A stretch of 64,000 bases of DNA. Source: Clostridium_AI sp964409685. Lineage in GTDB: Bacteria > Bacillota > Clostridia > Lachnospirales > Lachnospiraceae. This document shows, piece after piece, positions 23,245-31,408 of the stretch (position 1 is the first letter of the stretch; every line of letters starts with the position of its first letter). Location of the stretch: positions 1 to 64,000 of the forward strand of contig CAYPEJ010000017.1 of assembly GCA_964409685.1 (NCBI GenBank), written 5' to 3'. The notes under the pieces were generated by a model. That model was not told where the DNA came from. It did no database searches and saw only the letters and a list, made by a program, of their open reading frames with translations. The position numbers and the translations under genes are program-made.

Positions 23245-23562
23245 CTAGTCTAGCTTAACAAGTTTTCTCTTGACCGTGCAAGTGTCTGTGTTGCTGTAGC
23301 AGGTTACGGACACACTGACGGCCGTACTATCTGTATCCTCAATCCAGTTTAGGTAGGTGACAATGTCTGTAGAATCATACCTGATTCCTCTTACCTGGAA
23401 ACTAGGCCAGTTCGTGAAGTCGGACGTTCTCGATCCCAGAAGACTGTCTACAAGCTCCTGAGGAGATACTGTGTCCCGGTAGAAGTAGGTGCAGTTGCTT
23501 ACCGTTTCTCGGCAGGACCACACCAACAGAAGGGTTAGTAGTACAATGATGAATCTTTTCAC
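23245..23562 (-). CDS. Small lipoprotein
   Basis: 105 residues. Signal peptide MKRFIIVLLTLLLVWSC with Cys17 as lipidation site, then a beta-rich domain with a Cys-containing tail (VTCYSNTDTCTVKRK). Possibly a superinfection-exclusion or surface protein; no family recognised. Confidence 0.65.
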   Translation of the reverse strand: MKRFIIVLLTLLLVWSCRETVSNCTYFYRDTVSPQELVDSLLGSRTSDFTNWPSFQVRGIRYDSTDIVTYLNWIEDTDSTAVSVSVTCYSNTDTCTVKRKLVKLD

Positions 23563-23564
23563 AG

Positions 23565-23600
23565 GAAAGCCTCCTTTCTCGTAAATAGAAAAAGAGGCTC
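23565..23600 (-). terminator. Terminator-like hairpin after the epimerase gene
   Basis: Minus strand AGCCTC-N20-GAGGCT then TTTCC. The 3' arm also holds GGAGG close to the lipoprotein start. Confidence 0.5.
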
Positions 23601-23606
23601 AAAACA

Positions 23607-24623
23607 CTATTTCCAGTAGGAATAGATGCCGTCGTCAATCTCGTAGTTTTTCCACTTATAGAGAGGCCTGTCAGGCTGTTGTTTTGTCCAGTCCAGCATC
23701 TTCCGGAGACCATCTGCAAAACCTGTCTTGTGTTCAAAGCCCAGGAGTTGTTCTGACTTTTCCCAGGTCGGAACTGCCTCTTTCACCTCATGCCTAGCTT
23801 CCCGATGTTCAATCTTCGGACTGTAACCAGCCTCCTGTAGAATACCTTTCAGGGTGTCAGCAGCCTGGTTCAGGGTGTAGGGAACCTTTCCTCCCAGGTT
23901 TATGATCTGCTTCGAGGTATTTTCCTGAACAGCTGCTTTCCAGAGTCCTTCTAGAATATCTGTAACGTAGGTAAATGCTCGAGACTGTTCTCCGTCACCA
24001 TACACTAGCATCGGCTGCTGGTGCATTGTCCTGTAGATCCAGATGCCGAGAACGTTTCGGTAGGAGTCCCAAATGTTCTGCTTAGGACCGTAGATGTTGT
24101 GAGGTCTGATGATACACCAGTCAAGGTCGTGCTGTTCACCTGCAATCCGAATATCCTGTTCACAGGCATACTTGGACACTCCGTAGGGATCAATTGGACA
24201 GGGTTGATCGTTCTCGTCAAAGATGTGACCCTGACCGTGTCCGTAGACAGACATGGACGAGGTGTAGACCAGTCTCTTGACCCGAGAGTGAATGCACTCG
24301 TTCACTATGTTGACAGTAGACACCACGTTATTCCTATAGTTGAACTTACGCATGAATGGAGAAAGTCCTTCTGCCGCATAGGCTGCAAAGTGAAACACGT
24401 AGTCTGGCCGGTACCTGCTAAAGATGAAGCGTATGTCTCCGTCTTCTGCCAGGTCTCGCTTGTAGAAAATCACCCGAGGATCTACATTATCCAGGTAGCC
24501 ACCCAGTAGAGAATCTATGCCAAGGACCTCACATTCCGGGTGGTTGTCCAGTATCCAGGTAGCTAGTTGACTTCCCAACAAGCCAGCTACTCCCGTAATC
24601 AGAACTCTAGTTTTCTGTTCCAT
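23607..24623 (-). CDS. NAD-dependent sugar epimerase/dehydratase
   Basis: 338 residues, extended SDR. TGVAGLLGSQLA binds NAD, the YGVSKYACE motif supplies Tyr/Lys, SSMSVYG the Ser, and IRPHNIYGP the substrate side. Closest in pattern to UDP-glucose 4-epimerase and related nucleotide-sugar enzymes. It overlaps the HAD gene by 17 bases. It probably feeds sugar donors to the glycosyltransferases at 36-41 kb (inference). Confidence 0.85.
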   Translation of the reverse strand: MEQKTRVLITGVAGLLGSQLATWILDNHPECEVLGIDSLLGGYLDNVDPRVIFYKRDLAEDGDIRFIFSRYRPDYVFHFAAYAAEGLSPFMRKFNYRNNVVSTVNIVNECIHSRVKRLVYTSSMSVYGHGQGHIFDENDQPCPIDPYGVSKYACEQDIRIAGEQHDLDWCIIRPHNIYGPKQNIWDSYRNVLGIWIYRTMHQQPMLVYGDGEQSRAFTYVTDILEGLWKAAVQENTSKQIINLGGKVPYTLNQAADTLKGILQEAGYSPKIEHREARHEVKEAVPTWEKSEQLLGFEHKTGFADGLRKMLDWTKQQPDRPLYKWKNYEIDDGIYSYWK

Positions 24624-25092
24624 AGACCGTCTTTTTTAACCACTCTGGAGAGTTGAACAGCTCTGAAACCACGGAAACCGGAAGGAGTTTTAGTGACATG
24701 AGGTTGGCAGCAACGGACTTCCAGTCAACGTGTCCTCCCGCAAGTGGGCACCCGAGAGCTGCATCATCTATATAGAGGTCTGCATAAGCCTTGTTTGAGT
24801 CTGACCAACTCTGTTCCGGATTCTCGTTAATTCCCCAAAGAGGTATGTCGTTCTGCTTGAACCAGTTAACAGCCTCTTGTAGACAGTCGCGAGTTGTGGA
24901 AATCTGATCAACCTGGGATCCGTCCACGTCTCCGTGCAGTCTGTGATCTCTCATTGTCCAGAGAATTATCTTGTGACCCTCATTTACGAGAGCTCTCAGG
25001 ACCTCGGCAGCGCCAATGTCAGCCCCCACTTCCGGATACTTGTGTGTGACACATGTTCCGTCAAAATCCACTGCAATAATCTTACTACTCAT
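24607..25092 (-). CDS. HAD-family phosphatase
   Basis: 161 residues. DFDGTCV (Asp nucleophile and acid/base), LWTMRD (motif II Thr) and YIDDAALGCPL (motif IV) resemble small Bacteroides HAD hydrolases. No cap domain to speak of. Substrate unknown; the sugar-related neighbours suggest a sugar phosphate, but phage HADs also act on nucleotides or ends of nucleic acids. Confidence 0.8.
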   Translation of the reverse strand: MSSKIIAVDFDGTCVTHKYPEVGADIGAAEVLRALVNEGHKIILWTMRDHRLHGDVDGSQVDQISTTRDCLQEAVNWFKQNDIPLWGINENPEQSWSDSNKAYADLYIDDAALGCPLAGGHVDWKSVAANLMSLKLLPVSVVSELFNSPEWLKKTVYGTEN

Positions 25093-25273
25093 GTTCCTTG
25101 ATTGAATCTAGTTCTACCTGGGATGCTAGCTCTCGCTTCTTGTTGTTGTAGAGTCTAGCATTGCGGCAGTACTCACACGTCCCGTGATTTCTACAAGAAC
25201 AGCTGACACTCTTGGCACCGCGATACGGTACACGGTGTTCTTTTCCAGACGCGATTGCTTTTTCTAATCCCAT
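25085..25273 (-). CDS. Small Cys-rich basic protein
   Basis: 62 residues with SCSCRNHGTCEYCRNAR, a likely zinc site. Overlaps the HAD gene start by 8 bases. Confidence 0.55.
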   Translation of the reverse strand: MGLEKAIASGKEHRVPYRGAKSVSCSCRNHGTCEYCRNARLYNNKKRELASQVELDSIKEHE

Positions 25274-25290
25274 GCTTCAAGTGTAGCTAA

Positions 25291-25992
25291 TTAGTTTGCA
25301 AATAGTAACACAACTCCGTCAGAATGCAGGCCAAAGGTAAGTTTGTTGTAGAGATCCGAAGCTTTTAGCTCTGGCCTTCCGTAGCCGAGCCGGGAATACC
25401 ACCAGTCTCGCTCCTGATTCAGATCCCAGTCATTCTGCTTCAGTTCCGGAGGTTTGCGGGTAATCACATGAAATCCCTTTCGTGTCGGAACAGTCAGAAT
25501 CTTCTCGTAACCAAGGTTTTCAATTTCCCGGGTGTATTTCTCGACGTACTCGGGTATCTGAGTATCTATGTCAAAGGTCGTGAACTCTCTACTAAAGTTT
25601 TTTCCTACCAGGGTACGAGGATGGTTGTGCCAGTGTGTTACATTCCTGAGATCCAGGAACGGTCGATTTTCGTATTTCAGAACCTCCTGGGCTAGCAAGA
25701 GATTAAGCTTCCTAGTGTTGCGATAGTTGAGTACCAGGTAGGATCTTCCGTGCGACAGTCGGCACATCTCAACCAGTTCCTCTTTTAGTTCCAGTAGTTC
25801 AGAACCATTGCGTACAGCATAATCAAAAAGTACCCGGAACCTACTGTGAGAAACATCTCCGGGTTCCCGAAAGGTGTGCCTGAATTCTGTGAGTCCGAAA
25901 TCTGGTGCCCGGAGACAGACTGTTACCTGGTAGAAAGAATCTTCCGGACAATCTTCGAGAATGGAAGCCACGGCACCGAAGTTGTCTATCAC
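25291..25992 (-). CDS. Phage protein with primase-like motifs, copy 1
   Basis: 233 residues, distantly similar to the next gene. First half: strand-helix repeat with SHGRSYLVLNYRNTRKL. Second half: TFDIDT and, 30 residues on, TVPTRKGFHVITRKP. A DxD followed by an (S/T)xxxGxH motif is the pattern of archaeo-eukaryotic type primases, but a third acidic motif is not clear, so that is a weak suggestion. Similar two-part proteins occur in large phages without known role. Starts on the last base of the 25992 gene. Confidence 0.6.
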   Translation of the reverse strand: MIDNFGAVASILEDCPEDSFYQVTVCLRAPDFGLTEFRHTFREPGDVSHSRFRVLFDYAVRNGSELLELKEELVEMCRLSHGRSYLVLNYRNTRKLNLLLAQEVLKYENRPFLDLRNVTHWHNHPRTLVGKNFSREFTTFDIDTQIPEYVEKYTREIENLGYEKILTVPTRKGFHVITRKPPELKQNDWDLNQERDWWYSRLGYGRPELKASDLYNKLTFGLHSDGVVLLFAN

Positions 25993-26714
25993 TAGAGTAT
26001 CTGTTTTTTAGAAGTTAACCTGTATCTTTGCTCTGCACAGTAGAGGTTTACGGGACAGAAATCATGAGGACGGGTATATTTTTCCCGGTTACTGGCTTCG
26101 TGAGTCTTGTCCCACCACCTACAGAACTCTTCCTGGTTTTTACACTCCTCCGGTATACGCACAATCATGGTCTGGTTGTGTACAGACGGCACTATTTTCA
26201 GGAGTTCGGCTCCCAGCTGCCTGAACTCTACCAGAACCCTTTCCAGGTCTCGATCTGAATGGTCCAGGTCGAAGGTGAGAATTCTACAGTCCTGTTCTAG
26301 ACCATATCTCAGGGATTCTGATGCTCTCGAGGGTATCACGGAAGGCCTATCGGAATCCCCAATGAGACCTGGACAGAAGAAGTCCGGATCACTCCCGGCA
26401 TTCCACAGCATGTTCTCGAGAAGCTCCGAACACAGCTTTGTTCTGAACCTGTTGAGATCTAGAGGACAGAGTGCAATGTAGACTCGAGCACCGAACAGCT
26501 TGGACAGTTCAGAAGCCTCCTTGAGATAGTTTTGCTCAAAATCATCCAGGTCCTTCACAAAGTAGGTCTTAATCCTACGATTTCTTCCGTAGGTTTCTGA
26601 CTGGTACCTGAGTTCAGTGTCGTGAACACGTGCAATGACTTCTATTAGGTAGACTCTACCTTCCCTAGCTTGCACATAGGGCCTGAGCACATCTATATTG
26701 TTAAGCTCTCTCAT
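25992..26714 (-). CDS. Phage protein with primase-like motifs, copy 2
   Basis: 240 residues, same layout as its neighbour: GARVYIALCPLDLNRF, then TFDLDHSDRDLERV and KIVPSVHNQTMIVRIP. The DxD is kept, but the glycine-histidine motif is replaced by SVHNQ, so if the pair are primase-like this copy has probably lost activity. Likely arose by tandem duplication and divergence. Confidence 0.6.
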   Translation of the reverse strand: MRELNNIDVLRPYVQAREGRVYLIEVIARVHDTELRYQSETYGRNRRIKTYFVKDLDDFEQNYLKEASELSKLFGARVYIALCPLDLNRFRTKLCSELLENMLWNAGSDPDFFCPGLIGDSDRPSVIPSRASESLRYGLEQDCRILTFDLDHSDRDLERVLVEFRQLGAELLKIVPSVHNQTMIVRIPEECKNQEEFCRWWDKTHEASNREKYTRPHDFCPVNLYCAEQRYRLTSKKQIL

Positions 26715-27708
26715 ATCCTGACATCTCCGGAAATAGTGTATCTAGTTTAGACCTAACCTGTGCATAGGCTTCCTGTGCTTCAAACACCCTGGAATCGTTC
26801 AGGCACATGACCTGTCGCTGCCCCAGGTCCTCTAGTACGAGGTCCAGTTTTTCATTAGAAACAAACAGCGTGCTTGTGTCTCGACTACCGAGAACATACT
26901 CACCTTTCAGGACCATGTAGATCAGGTACACATAGAAACTGTGATCTCGTGTCATGTCTCGAAACCGGGTGACTATCTGACTCAGGTCCGGATGCTCTTT
27001 CAGGACTGTGTCCAGACAGGATTTTCGGAGCGGCTGAGGAGTGTGATCAAAGACAAGCACGTTACGGTCGTGGTCTCCCTGAAAGATGAATTTCTGACAG
27101 AAACCTCTCCGGTACTCGTGCTCGTTAATGTCCATACTGAAGACAGACTTAGTCTTGAACTGAATCAGCGGAATTCCGTCTTCTGTAAAGTAGTCCAGCT
27201 TTTTTAGAGGTTTGAGAAAGAACATGTCATCGTTTGCATAGATGAAATGTTCAGCTAGTCCTGAAATTCGGTTGAGCCTCATTTCGATAGCCGGAGAACT
27301 AAACACAGGTAGTTCATCCGGACTGAACAGGTCTGAGTGCAGAACAATGTGTACCTTTTCAGGGTCCAACCAACTCGGTACGTGACTCATATCTTCTACA
27401 ATGAGGTGCACAGTTCTGATCCAGGGAAGATTTTGATAGATACCTCTAAAGACGTATTTCAGAAGTCCCCAGTCCCTGAACCGGAAGTCGTTGTTACCGT
27501 TAGGGTTGATATCTTTCAGGTTTTCTAGAACAGCCCACATGTTTCTCGTCTCCTGCCATCCCATCGCGGATGGGTCAACAAAAGGAATGACAAGATCTAC
27601 ATCAAATAGACTGCCATTCACTTCAGGCTGTACTTGTACTGGTGTTTTAGATTTCAAATTCGAAAGGTTTGAAAGAAACTGAGTAATCCTCATCCTTAAT
27701 AGAAACAT
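26701..27708 (-). CDS. Stealth-family hexose-1-phosphotransferase
   Basis: 335 residues. Conserved blocks of the Stealth proteins are present: DVDLVIPFVD (CR1), RFRDWGLLKYVFRGIYQNLPW with HLIVED and VPSWL (CR2), and FSSPAIEMRLNRISGLAEHFIYANDDMF (CR2/3). These enzymes join sugar-1-phosphates in capsule polymers and GlcNAc-1-phosphate in lysosomal enzyme tags. A phage copy may alter host surface glycans or decorate virions. Overlaps the phosphoesterase gene by 62 bases; the true start may be Met6. Confidence 0.83.
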   Translation of the reverse strand: MFLLRMRITQFLSNLSNLKSKTPVQVQPEVNGSLFDVDLVIPFVDPSAMGWQETRNMWAVLENLKDINPNGNNDFRFRDWGLLKYVFRGIYQNLPWIRTVHLIVEDMSHVPSWLDPEKVHIVLHSDLFSPDELPVFSSPAIEMRLNRISGLAEHFIYANDDMFFLKPLKKLDYFTEDGIPLIQFKTKSVFSMDINEHEYRRGFCQKFIFQGDHDRNVLVFDHTPQPLRKSCLDTVLKEHPDLSQIVTRFRDMTRDHSFYVYLIYMVLKGEYVLGSRDTSTLFVSNEKLDLVLEDLGQRQVMCLNDSRVFEAQEAYAQVRSKLDTLFPEMSGYERA

Positions 27709-28375
27709 TTACTGCAAAAGATCCCGGCCTGTATTCCTGTGGTGCGTGCACTCCTGTGTGAACATGACCAGACAGTGACCACCTGATATCTCGTTCCATG
27801 AGAGCCTCGGCTAGTTCCTGACTACCGTAGTCTGCTAGGTAGTTGTAGGTTTTCTGCTGCACTTGTCCCACACCCGAAATATGGGGCGGCATATGAGACA
27901 GAAGCACGTCACACCTCTTGGGAATCCGGGCATAGTGTTCTACCAGTTTTTCTGAAGGCAGGTAGAAGGCCCAGTTCTGAAGATCTGCAATCCAGGGTGT
28001 ACCGTAGAACTTCTTACCCTCAATTTCAACAGAGTTGTCTAACAGGTATACCAGCTTGTGCTTTCCTTTATTGTTTCCGGGCAGGAGTTTCTTCAGGACT
28101 GCTGCAGGTGACCTAAGCCCATGTTCTTCACCAGTCACATCTTTTCTAGACAGATCCTGGAGAAAAAAGTCGTGGTTACCTGCCACAAAGAGAACCTTCT
28201 TGTAGGGTAGTGAGTCTGTCCAGGGAACAAATTCCAGGTCAAACCAGGCAACGCTTGCAATCGTGTCTCTCTGATATTCGAGCGGAACAGTGTCTCCGCA
28301 GATACACAGGACATCTCCGTCCGGAAGATCCTTCGGAAGGTACCCGTGCAGGTCTGATATAGCTACAATTTTCAT
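27647..28375 (-). CDS. Calcineurin-like metallophosphoesterase 1
   Basis: 242 residues. Metal-binding motifs in order: DLHGYL, ICGDTV, VAGNHDF, LLSHMPPH and SGHVHTG. The domain is complete. Substrates for phage members range from cyclic nucleotides to phosphoprotein and RNA ends. One of three in 6 kb. Confidence 0.85.
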   Translation of the reverse strand: MKIVAISDLHGYLPKDLPDGDVLCICGDTVPLEYQRDTIASVAWFDLEFVPWTDSLPYKKVLFVAGNHDFFLQDLSRKDVTGEEHGLRSPAAVLKKLLPGNNKGKHKLVYLLDNSVEIEGKKFYGTPWIADLQNWAFYLPSEKLVEHYARIPKRCDVLLSHMPPHISGVGQVQQKTYNYLADYGSQELAEALMERDIRWSLSGHVHTGVHAPQEYRPGSFAVNVSIKDEDYSVSFKPFEFEI

Positions 28376-28984
28376 CTAGTAAGTGGGTCCTTGGTAAATA
28401 GGTGTATATTGACGATCCGGATACGCTGAGTGGTAGTCTTGTAGCATCTCCTGTGCTACTCTTGACCTGTACCACCCACATGTCTGTAGTTCAGGACACC
28501 AGCCTCCCCTGTAGATGCACTCAGGCACCATTGCTCGAGCCGTTTCCGGGTCAACCTTCTGAATTTCAGCCTTAACCTGTTTCCAGGCTTCTCGGGTTTC
28601 TGGACTAGCGTGATTGCAGAGTCTCTTGCGACTAATGTTGATCAGAGCCTGAGCATTACAGGTCATGTCCATGTCGTTGAGGGAGCTCTGTGGCATCTCG
28701 TCTCTCGGAACAGGGTTGTCTCGCCTGTCATCTCTCTGTGAGTGTACAAACTTCTCACAACCCTCGTGATGTCGGACCAGGTGAACAGATACCCACTGCT
28801 TAATGTCTTCCCAGGTCCACTCGTACTCAAGAAGCCTTATGGGAGAATGCTCAGCCAGCAGTATTCTGCTCTTCCAGGTACTAGAAGGTTCCTTGTCAAG
28901 AGGCTGTTTGCCCACTGTTCTTCGGGCTGCATTGAGTACCCGGTTCCAGGAGGTTACCTGTTCCAGTCTAGATATTCTACTCAT
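28376..28984 (-). CDS. ThyX-like flavin-dependent thymidylate synthase
   Basis: 202 residues. VSVHLVRHHEGCEKFVHSQRDD, then MTCNAQALINISRKRLC and VPECIYRGGWCPE match the divergent ThyX proteins of large phages. The classical RHRx7S is altered to RHHx8S. The enzyme would make dTMP from dUMP with folate and FAD, fitting the dUTPase/dCTP deaminase at 53061. Activity of the divergent form is not proven. It lies between two phosphoesterase genes. Confidence 0.6.
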   Translation of the reverse strand: MSRISRLEQVTSWNRVLNAARRTVGKQPLDKEPSSTWKSRILLAEHSPIRLLEYEWTWEDIKQWVSVHLVRHHEGCEKFVHSQRDDRRDNPVPRDEMPQSSLNDMDMTCNAQALINISRKRLCNHASPETREAWKQVKAEIQKVDPETARAMVPECIYRGGWCPELQTCGWYRSRVAQEMLQDYHSAYPDRQYTPIYQGPTY

Positions 28985-29756
28985 CTACGTGAACTACTTT
29001 AAACTCTCCGTTATCAATCAACAATGCTTCTCCTGACTGTCCCAGGGTATCCACAAGCCAGATCTTCTCATCAGCCAGGTGAACAACCCTGCGAACCTGA
29101 GTATGGCCCACTACCTGTCTGATACCTTTCAGGGCATGTGTTGCAAGTGTGGTGGCTCTGATCCAAATTGGAGACTGTGTTTTAGATTCTCCGTAGATGT
29201 CCCAGATTGAACTGAACCTGAACTTTTCTAGAGGTGACTGGTTGATGTTTTGAGCAACTTCCCTGACCTGTTCTTCCGTAAGTTCCGGAAGGTTGTTCTT
29301 CTCGAGATCGTTCACGGTCACAAGGCCCCTTGTCAGACCATCCAGACACTTATTCCAGTACCACCAACCTGTTACTCCAGCGTGTGTAAAAACGACGTCT
29401 TCAATCTGGTAGGCCAGTTGCAGAACTCCAGTCTTGTACAGTTCGTCAAGTTCAGAACCCACCTTGTTGAACGTGTCTAGCGAAAACCTTGAATAGTTGT
29501 CGTCTCCAGCTCCGTTCATGTAGTGGAAGTCGTGATTACCCAGAAGTAGTATGACCCTGCCGGGATTGCTTTCGTGGAAACTTAAGATCTCCCTGAAGTT
29601 CTCGTACATCTGAGTAAGTGTATTACTTTCGTAGGGGTCAAAGTAGTCTCCAAGGAAAATACAGGTTTCCCAAGCGTTTGCCTGCACGATCTGCTTCCAG
29701 TTTTCTCGACCGTGTATATCTCCCAGGACGAGTATCTTGTTGTTTTTAAACTCCAT
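28977..29756 (-). CDS. Calcineurin-like metallophosphoesterase 2
   Basis: 259 residues, closer to Ser/Thr protein phosphatases: GDIHGRENW, FLGDYFDPYES, LLGNHDFHY, FTHAGVTGWW and VVGHTQV. All metal ligands are present. Overlaps the ThyX-like gene by 8 bases. Could act on host phosphoproteins or on nucleic-acid ends. Confidence 0.85.
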   Translation of the reverse strand: MEFKNNKILVLGDIHGRENWKQIVQANAWETCIFLGDYFDPYESNTLTQMYENFREILSFHESNPGRVILLLGNHDFHYMNGAGDDNYSRFSLDTFNKVGSELDELYKTGVLQLAYQIEDVVFTHAGVTGWWYWNKCLDGLTRGLVTVNDLEKNNLPELTEEQVREVAQNINQSPLEKFRFSSIWDIYGESKTQSPIWIRATTLATHALKGIRQVVGHTQVRRVVHLADEKIWLVDTLGQSGEALLIDNGEFKVVHVDE

Positions 29757-29952
29757 AAAATATGCACTCTACACCATCTGATGACCTTGTGAGAGACCTG
29801 GTACGGACTCTCTTCAGGCCCAGACTAACCAGTTCTAAATCTGTGATGAAGCAGAACCTCTTACCTTCAAATGACATTGTGTCTCTCTTGGTAATGTGAG
29901 CCATGTTGCTCGGAACATAATGTACGTTAATATACTTTTCTACGCTTTCCAT
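29746..29952 (-). CDS. Small hypothetical protein
   Basis: 68 residues from MESVEKYINVHYVPSNMAHI; the frame opens two codons earlier, but those codons belong to the promoter. Basic C-terminal half. Overlaps the phosphatase start by 11 bases. Confidence 0.55.
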   Translation of the reverse strand: MESVEKYINVHYVPSNMAHITKRDTMSFEGKRFCFITDLELVSLGLKRVRTRSLTRSSDGVECIFYGV

Positions 29953-29986
29953 ACCCAAGGATATTCATTTCTCATTAGATTTCCAA
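29953..29986 (-). promoter_or_regulatory. Near-leaderless promoter, TTG-N20-TATCCTTGGGT
   Basis: TTG (29984-29986), exactly 20 bases, TATCCTTGGGT (29953-29963), then ATG at 29952. It would drive the long unit from 29952 leftward. Confidence 0.7.
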
Positions 29987-30037
29987 GAGAAACTCGGCAA
30001 TTGTGTCTAGATACTTGTCCGAACGGCACACAGAAAA

Positions 30038-30119
30038 AGAGTAGTGGTCCACACAGCCAGCCGGGAAAGGCCTTTGAAGAGACATATAGGGCCGTGTCTC
30101 CAGTGAACTACTACTCTAT
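30038..30119 (-). other. Stable long hairpin with T tract beside the tRNAs
   Basis: Minus strand: AGAGTAGT at 30110-30118 pairs with ACTACTCT about 80 bases on, followed by TTTTTCTG. Inner stems are likely. It resembles a tRNA-sized element but lacks the T-loop sequence, so it is either the terminator of the tRNA unit or a small RNA. Confidence 0.5.
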
Positions 30120-30120
30120 G

Positions 30121-30193
30121 TGTCCAAACCAGGAATCGAACCTGGGTCGAGAGTTTAGAAGACTCTTGTTCTATCCACTGAACTATTCGGACA
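30121..30193 (-). tRNA. tRNA-Arg (TCT)
   Basis: TGTCCGA acceptor paired with TTGGACA, D-arm AGTTCAGTGGAT, anticodon loop CTTCTAA giving TCT, T-loop GGTTCGATTCC. Reads AGA codons. Confidence 0.92.
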
Positions 30194-30459
30194 TGTGCTA
30201 TCCGGCTTTTACCCACGCCAGGACCACTATCGCTGGTTAGGTCTCTGGCTGCCGTTCCTGGTTTCAGTACCGGTGTCACTTCCCAGGGACACACAAGTGC
30301 TACAGGCCAATTTTTTTTTGCGCAAAAGAAACACCTGCAACTCCTAATATGGGGCCTTACCTGTCTAGGGATAGTTTATGTAGCCGGATAGCTCTTTCAA
30401 TGATCTAACTCTACAAGTGTACTGGAAAGTAGAGAAGCCAAAAAGAATTTTTTTTTTTG
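30194..30459. other. Spacer inside the tRNA array
   Basis: No gene seen. Contains homopolymer T runs (30309-30319 and 30448-30458) that could end transcription, and no further complete tRNA. Confidence 0.5.
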
Positions 30460-30545
30460 CGGAGGCTACTGGGTTCGAACCAGTGCGCCGAATGACGGCC
30501 TAGCGGTTTAGCAAACCGTCCCCTTCACCACTTGGGTAAGCCTCC
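30460..30545 (-). tRNA. tRNA-Ser (GCT)
   Basis: GGAGGCT/AGCCTCC acceptor, anticodon stem GGTTT with GCT anticodon, long variable arm, T-loop GGTTCGAACC. Class II, 86 bases. Confidence 0.93.
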
Positions 30546-30552
30546 GTACTGG

Positions 30553-30637
30553 CGGAAGGAGTGGGACTCGAACCCACAACCCGGTTGCCCGAGCACCGGT
30601 TTTCAAGACCGGCCGACTACCATTATCGCACCCTTCC
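30553..30637 (-). tRNA. tRNA-Ser (TGA)
   Basis: GGAAGGG acceptor with TCCTTCC, CCGGTCTTGAAAACCGG anticodon arm giving TGA, long variable arm, T-loop GGTTCGAGTCC. Reads UCA; not a suppressor. Confidence 0.93.
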
Positions 30638-31129
30638 TTCAAGGTAGCTAAAGAATTTCTCACTGGAAACTTTTTCCTGGAGCTCCTCTGTCAGTTCTCC
30701 CACCTGAGAAAAGTCTGTCATCTGTTTCAGGAGTCCGTAGGGCCACTTACCCGGTGTCAGGGTTCTGTTGGCTGCCGGATCCTTCACATCCAGGCCCAGC
30801 TTCTTCAGTTCCGGGTAGCCTAGCAGAACCAGTTTCTTGTCAGAAGGAAAAGCCTCAAACTTGTGAGGGTCGTTCATGCGAACCATTCCCTTCACTTCTA
30901 TATAGAGTTGAGGTTCCGGTAGGTAGAAATCTGGATTGTAGCTGTGCCTCTTCCCATCTTCAGCCGTGTAGGGAAACCTTTCCTTGCACTTCTGAAAGCT
31001 GATGCCCTGAGAATCTAACCACTCCATGAACTTGCGTTCGTAGCCGCTCTGCCAGTGAACTCGACCGGCTGTTGGTGACGTGTGCCAGCCCTGAGGAGTT
31101 AGACCTCTCTTCTTTCGTTTTGTAGCCAT
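30623..31129 (-). CDS. PD-(D/E)XK endonuclease-like protein
   Basis: 168 residues from MATKRKKRGLTPQGWHTSP. The core SGYERKFMEWLDSQGISF, then NPDFYLPEPQLYIEVKGMV has the Asp...Glu-x-Lys catalytic layout of TnsA/VSR-like and phage PD-(D/E)XK nucleases. It could be a repair, junction-cutting or homing enzyme. Its end overlaps the tRNA-Ser(TGA) gene by 15 bases. The frame opens at 31153, but 31129 gives a more typical start. Confidence 0.75.
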   Translation of the reverse strand: MATKRKKRGLTPQGWHTSPTAGRVHWQSGYERKFMEWLDSQGISFQKCKERFPYTAEDGKRHSYNPDFYLPEPQLYIEVKGMVRMNDPHKFEAFPSDKKLVLLGYPELKKLGLDVKDPAANRTLTPGKWPYGLLKQMTDFSQVGELTEELQEKVSSEKFFSYLEGRVR

Positions 31130-31181
31130 GATTTTGTTTGTGATTTTTCTCAACCGTGAATTTTAGCCACCTGAGTGGAAG

Positions 31182-31254
31182 TTGCGGGAGCAGGACTCGA
31201 ACCTGCGACCTTCGGGTTATGAGCCCGATGAGCTACCAACTGCTCTATCCCACA
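31182..31254 (-). tRNA. tRNA-Met (CAT)
   Basis: TGTGGGA/TCCCGCA acceptor, AGAGCAGTTGGTAGCT D-arm, CGGGCTCATAACCCG anticodon arm, GGTTCGAGTCC T-arm. Elongator-like body. Confidence 0.93.
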
Positions 31255-31305
31255 ATGTATTTTTCCTAAACCTAGTTCCAGTTTCTGAAACCACGATTCA
31301 ATTAG

Positions 31306-31377
31306 CAGGCCCTAGACGACTCGAACGTCTGACAACGGTTTTGGAGACCGACGTGTTACCAACTACACCAAGAGCCC
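31306..31377 (-). tRNA. tRNA-Trp (CCA)
   Basis: GGGCTCT acceptor with AGGGCCT (includes G-T pairs), anticodon loop TCTCCAAA giving CCA, T-arm GACGTTCGAGTCGTC. Reads UGG, so the genome uses UGA as a normal stop. Confidence 0.9.
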
Positions 31378-31408
31378 GTTTGTGGAGATTTTTAGTCTCC
31401 ACCTGTTT

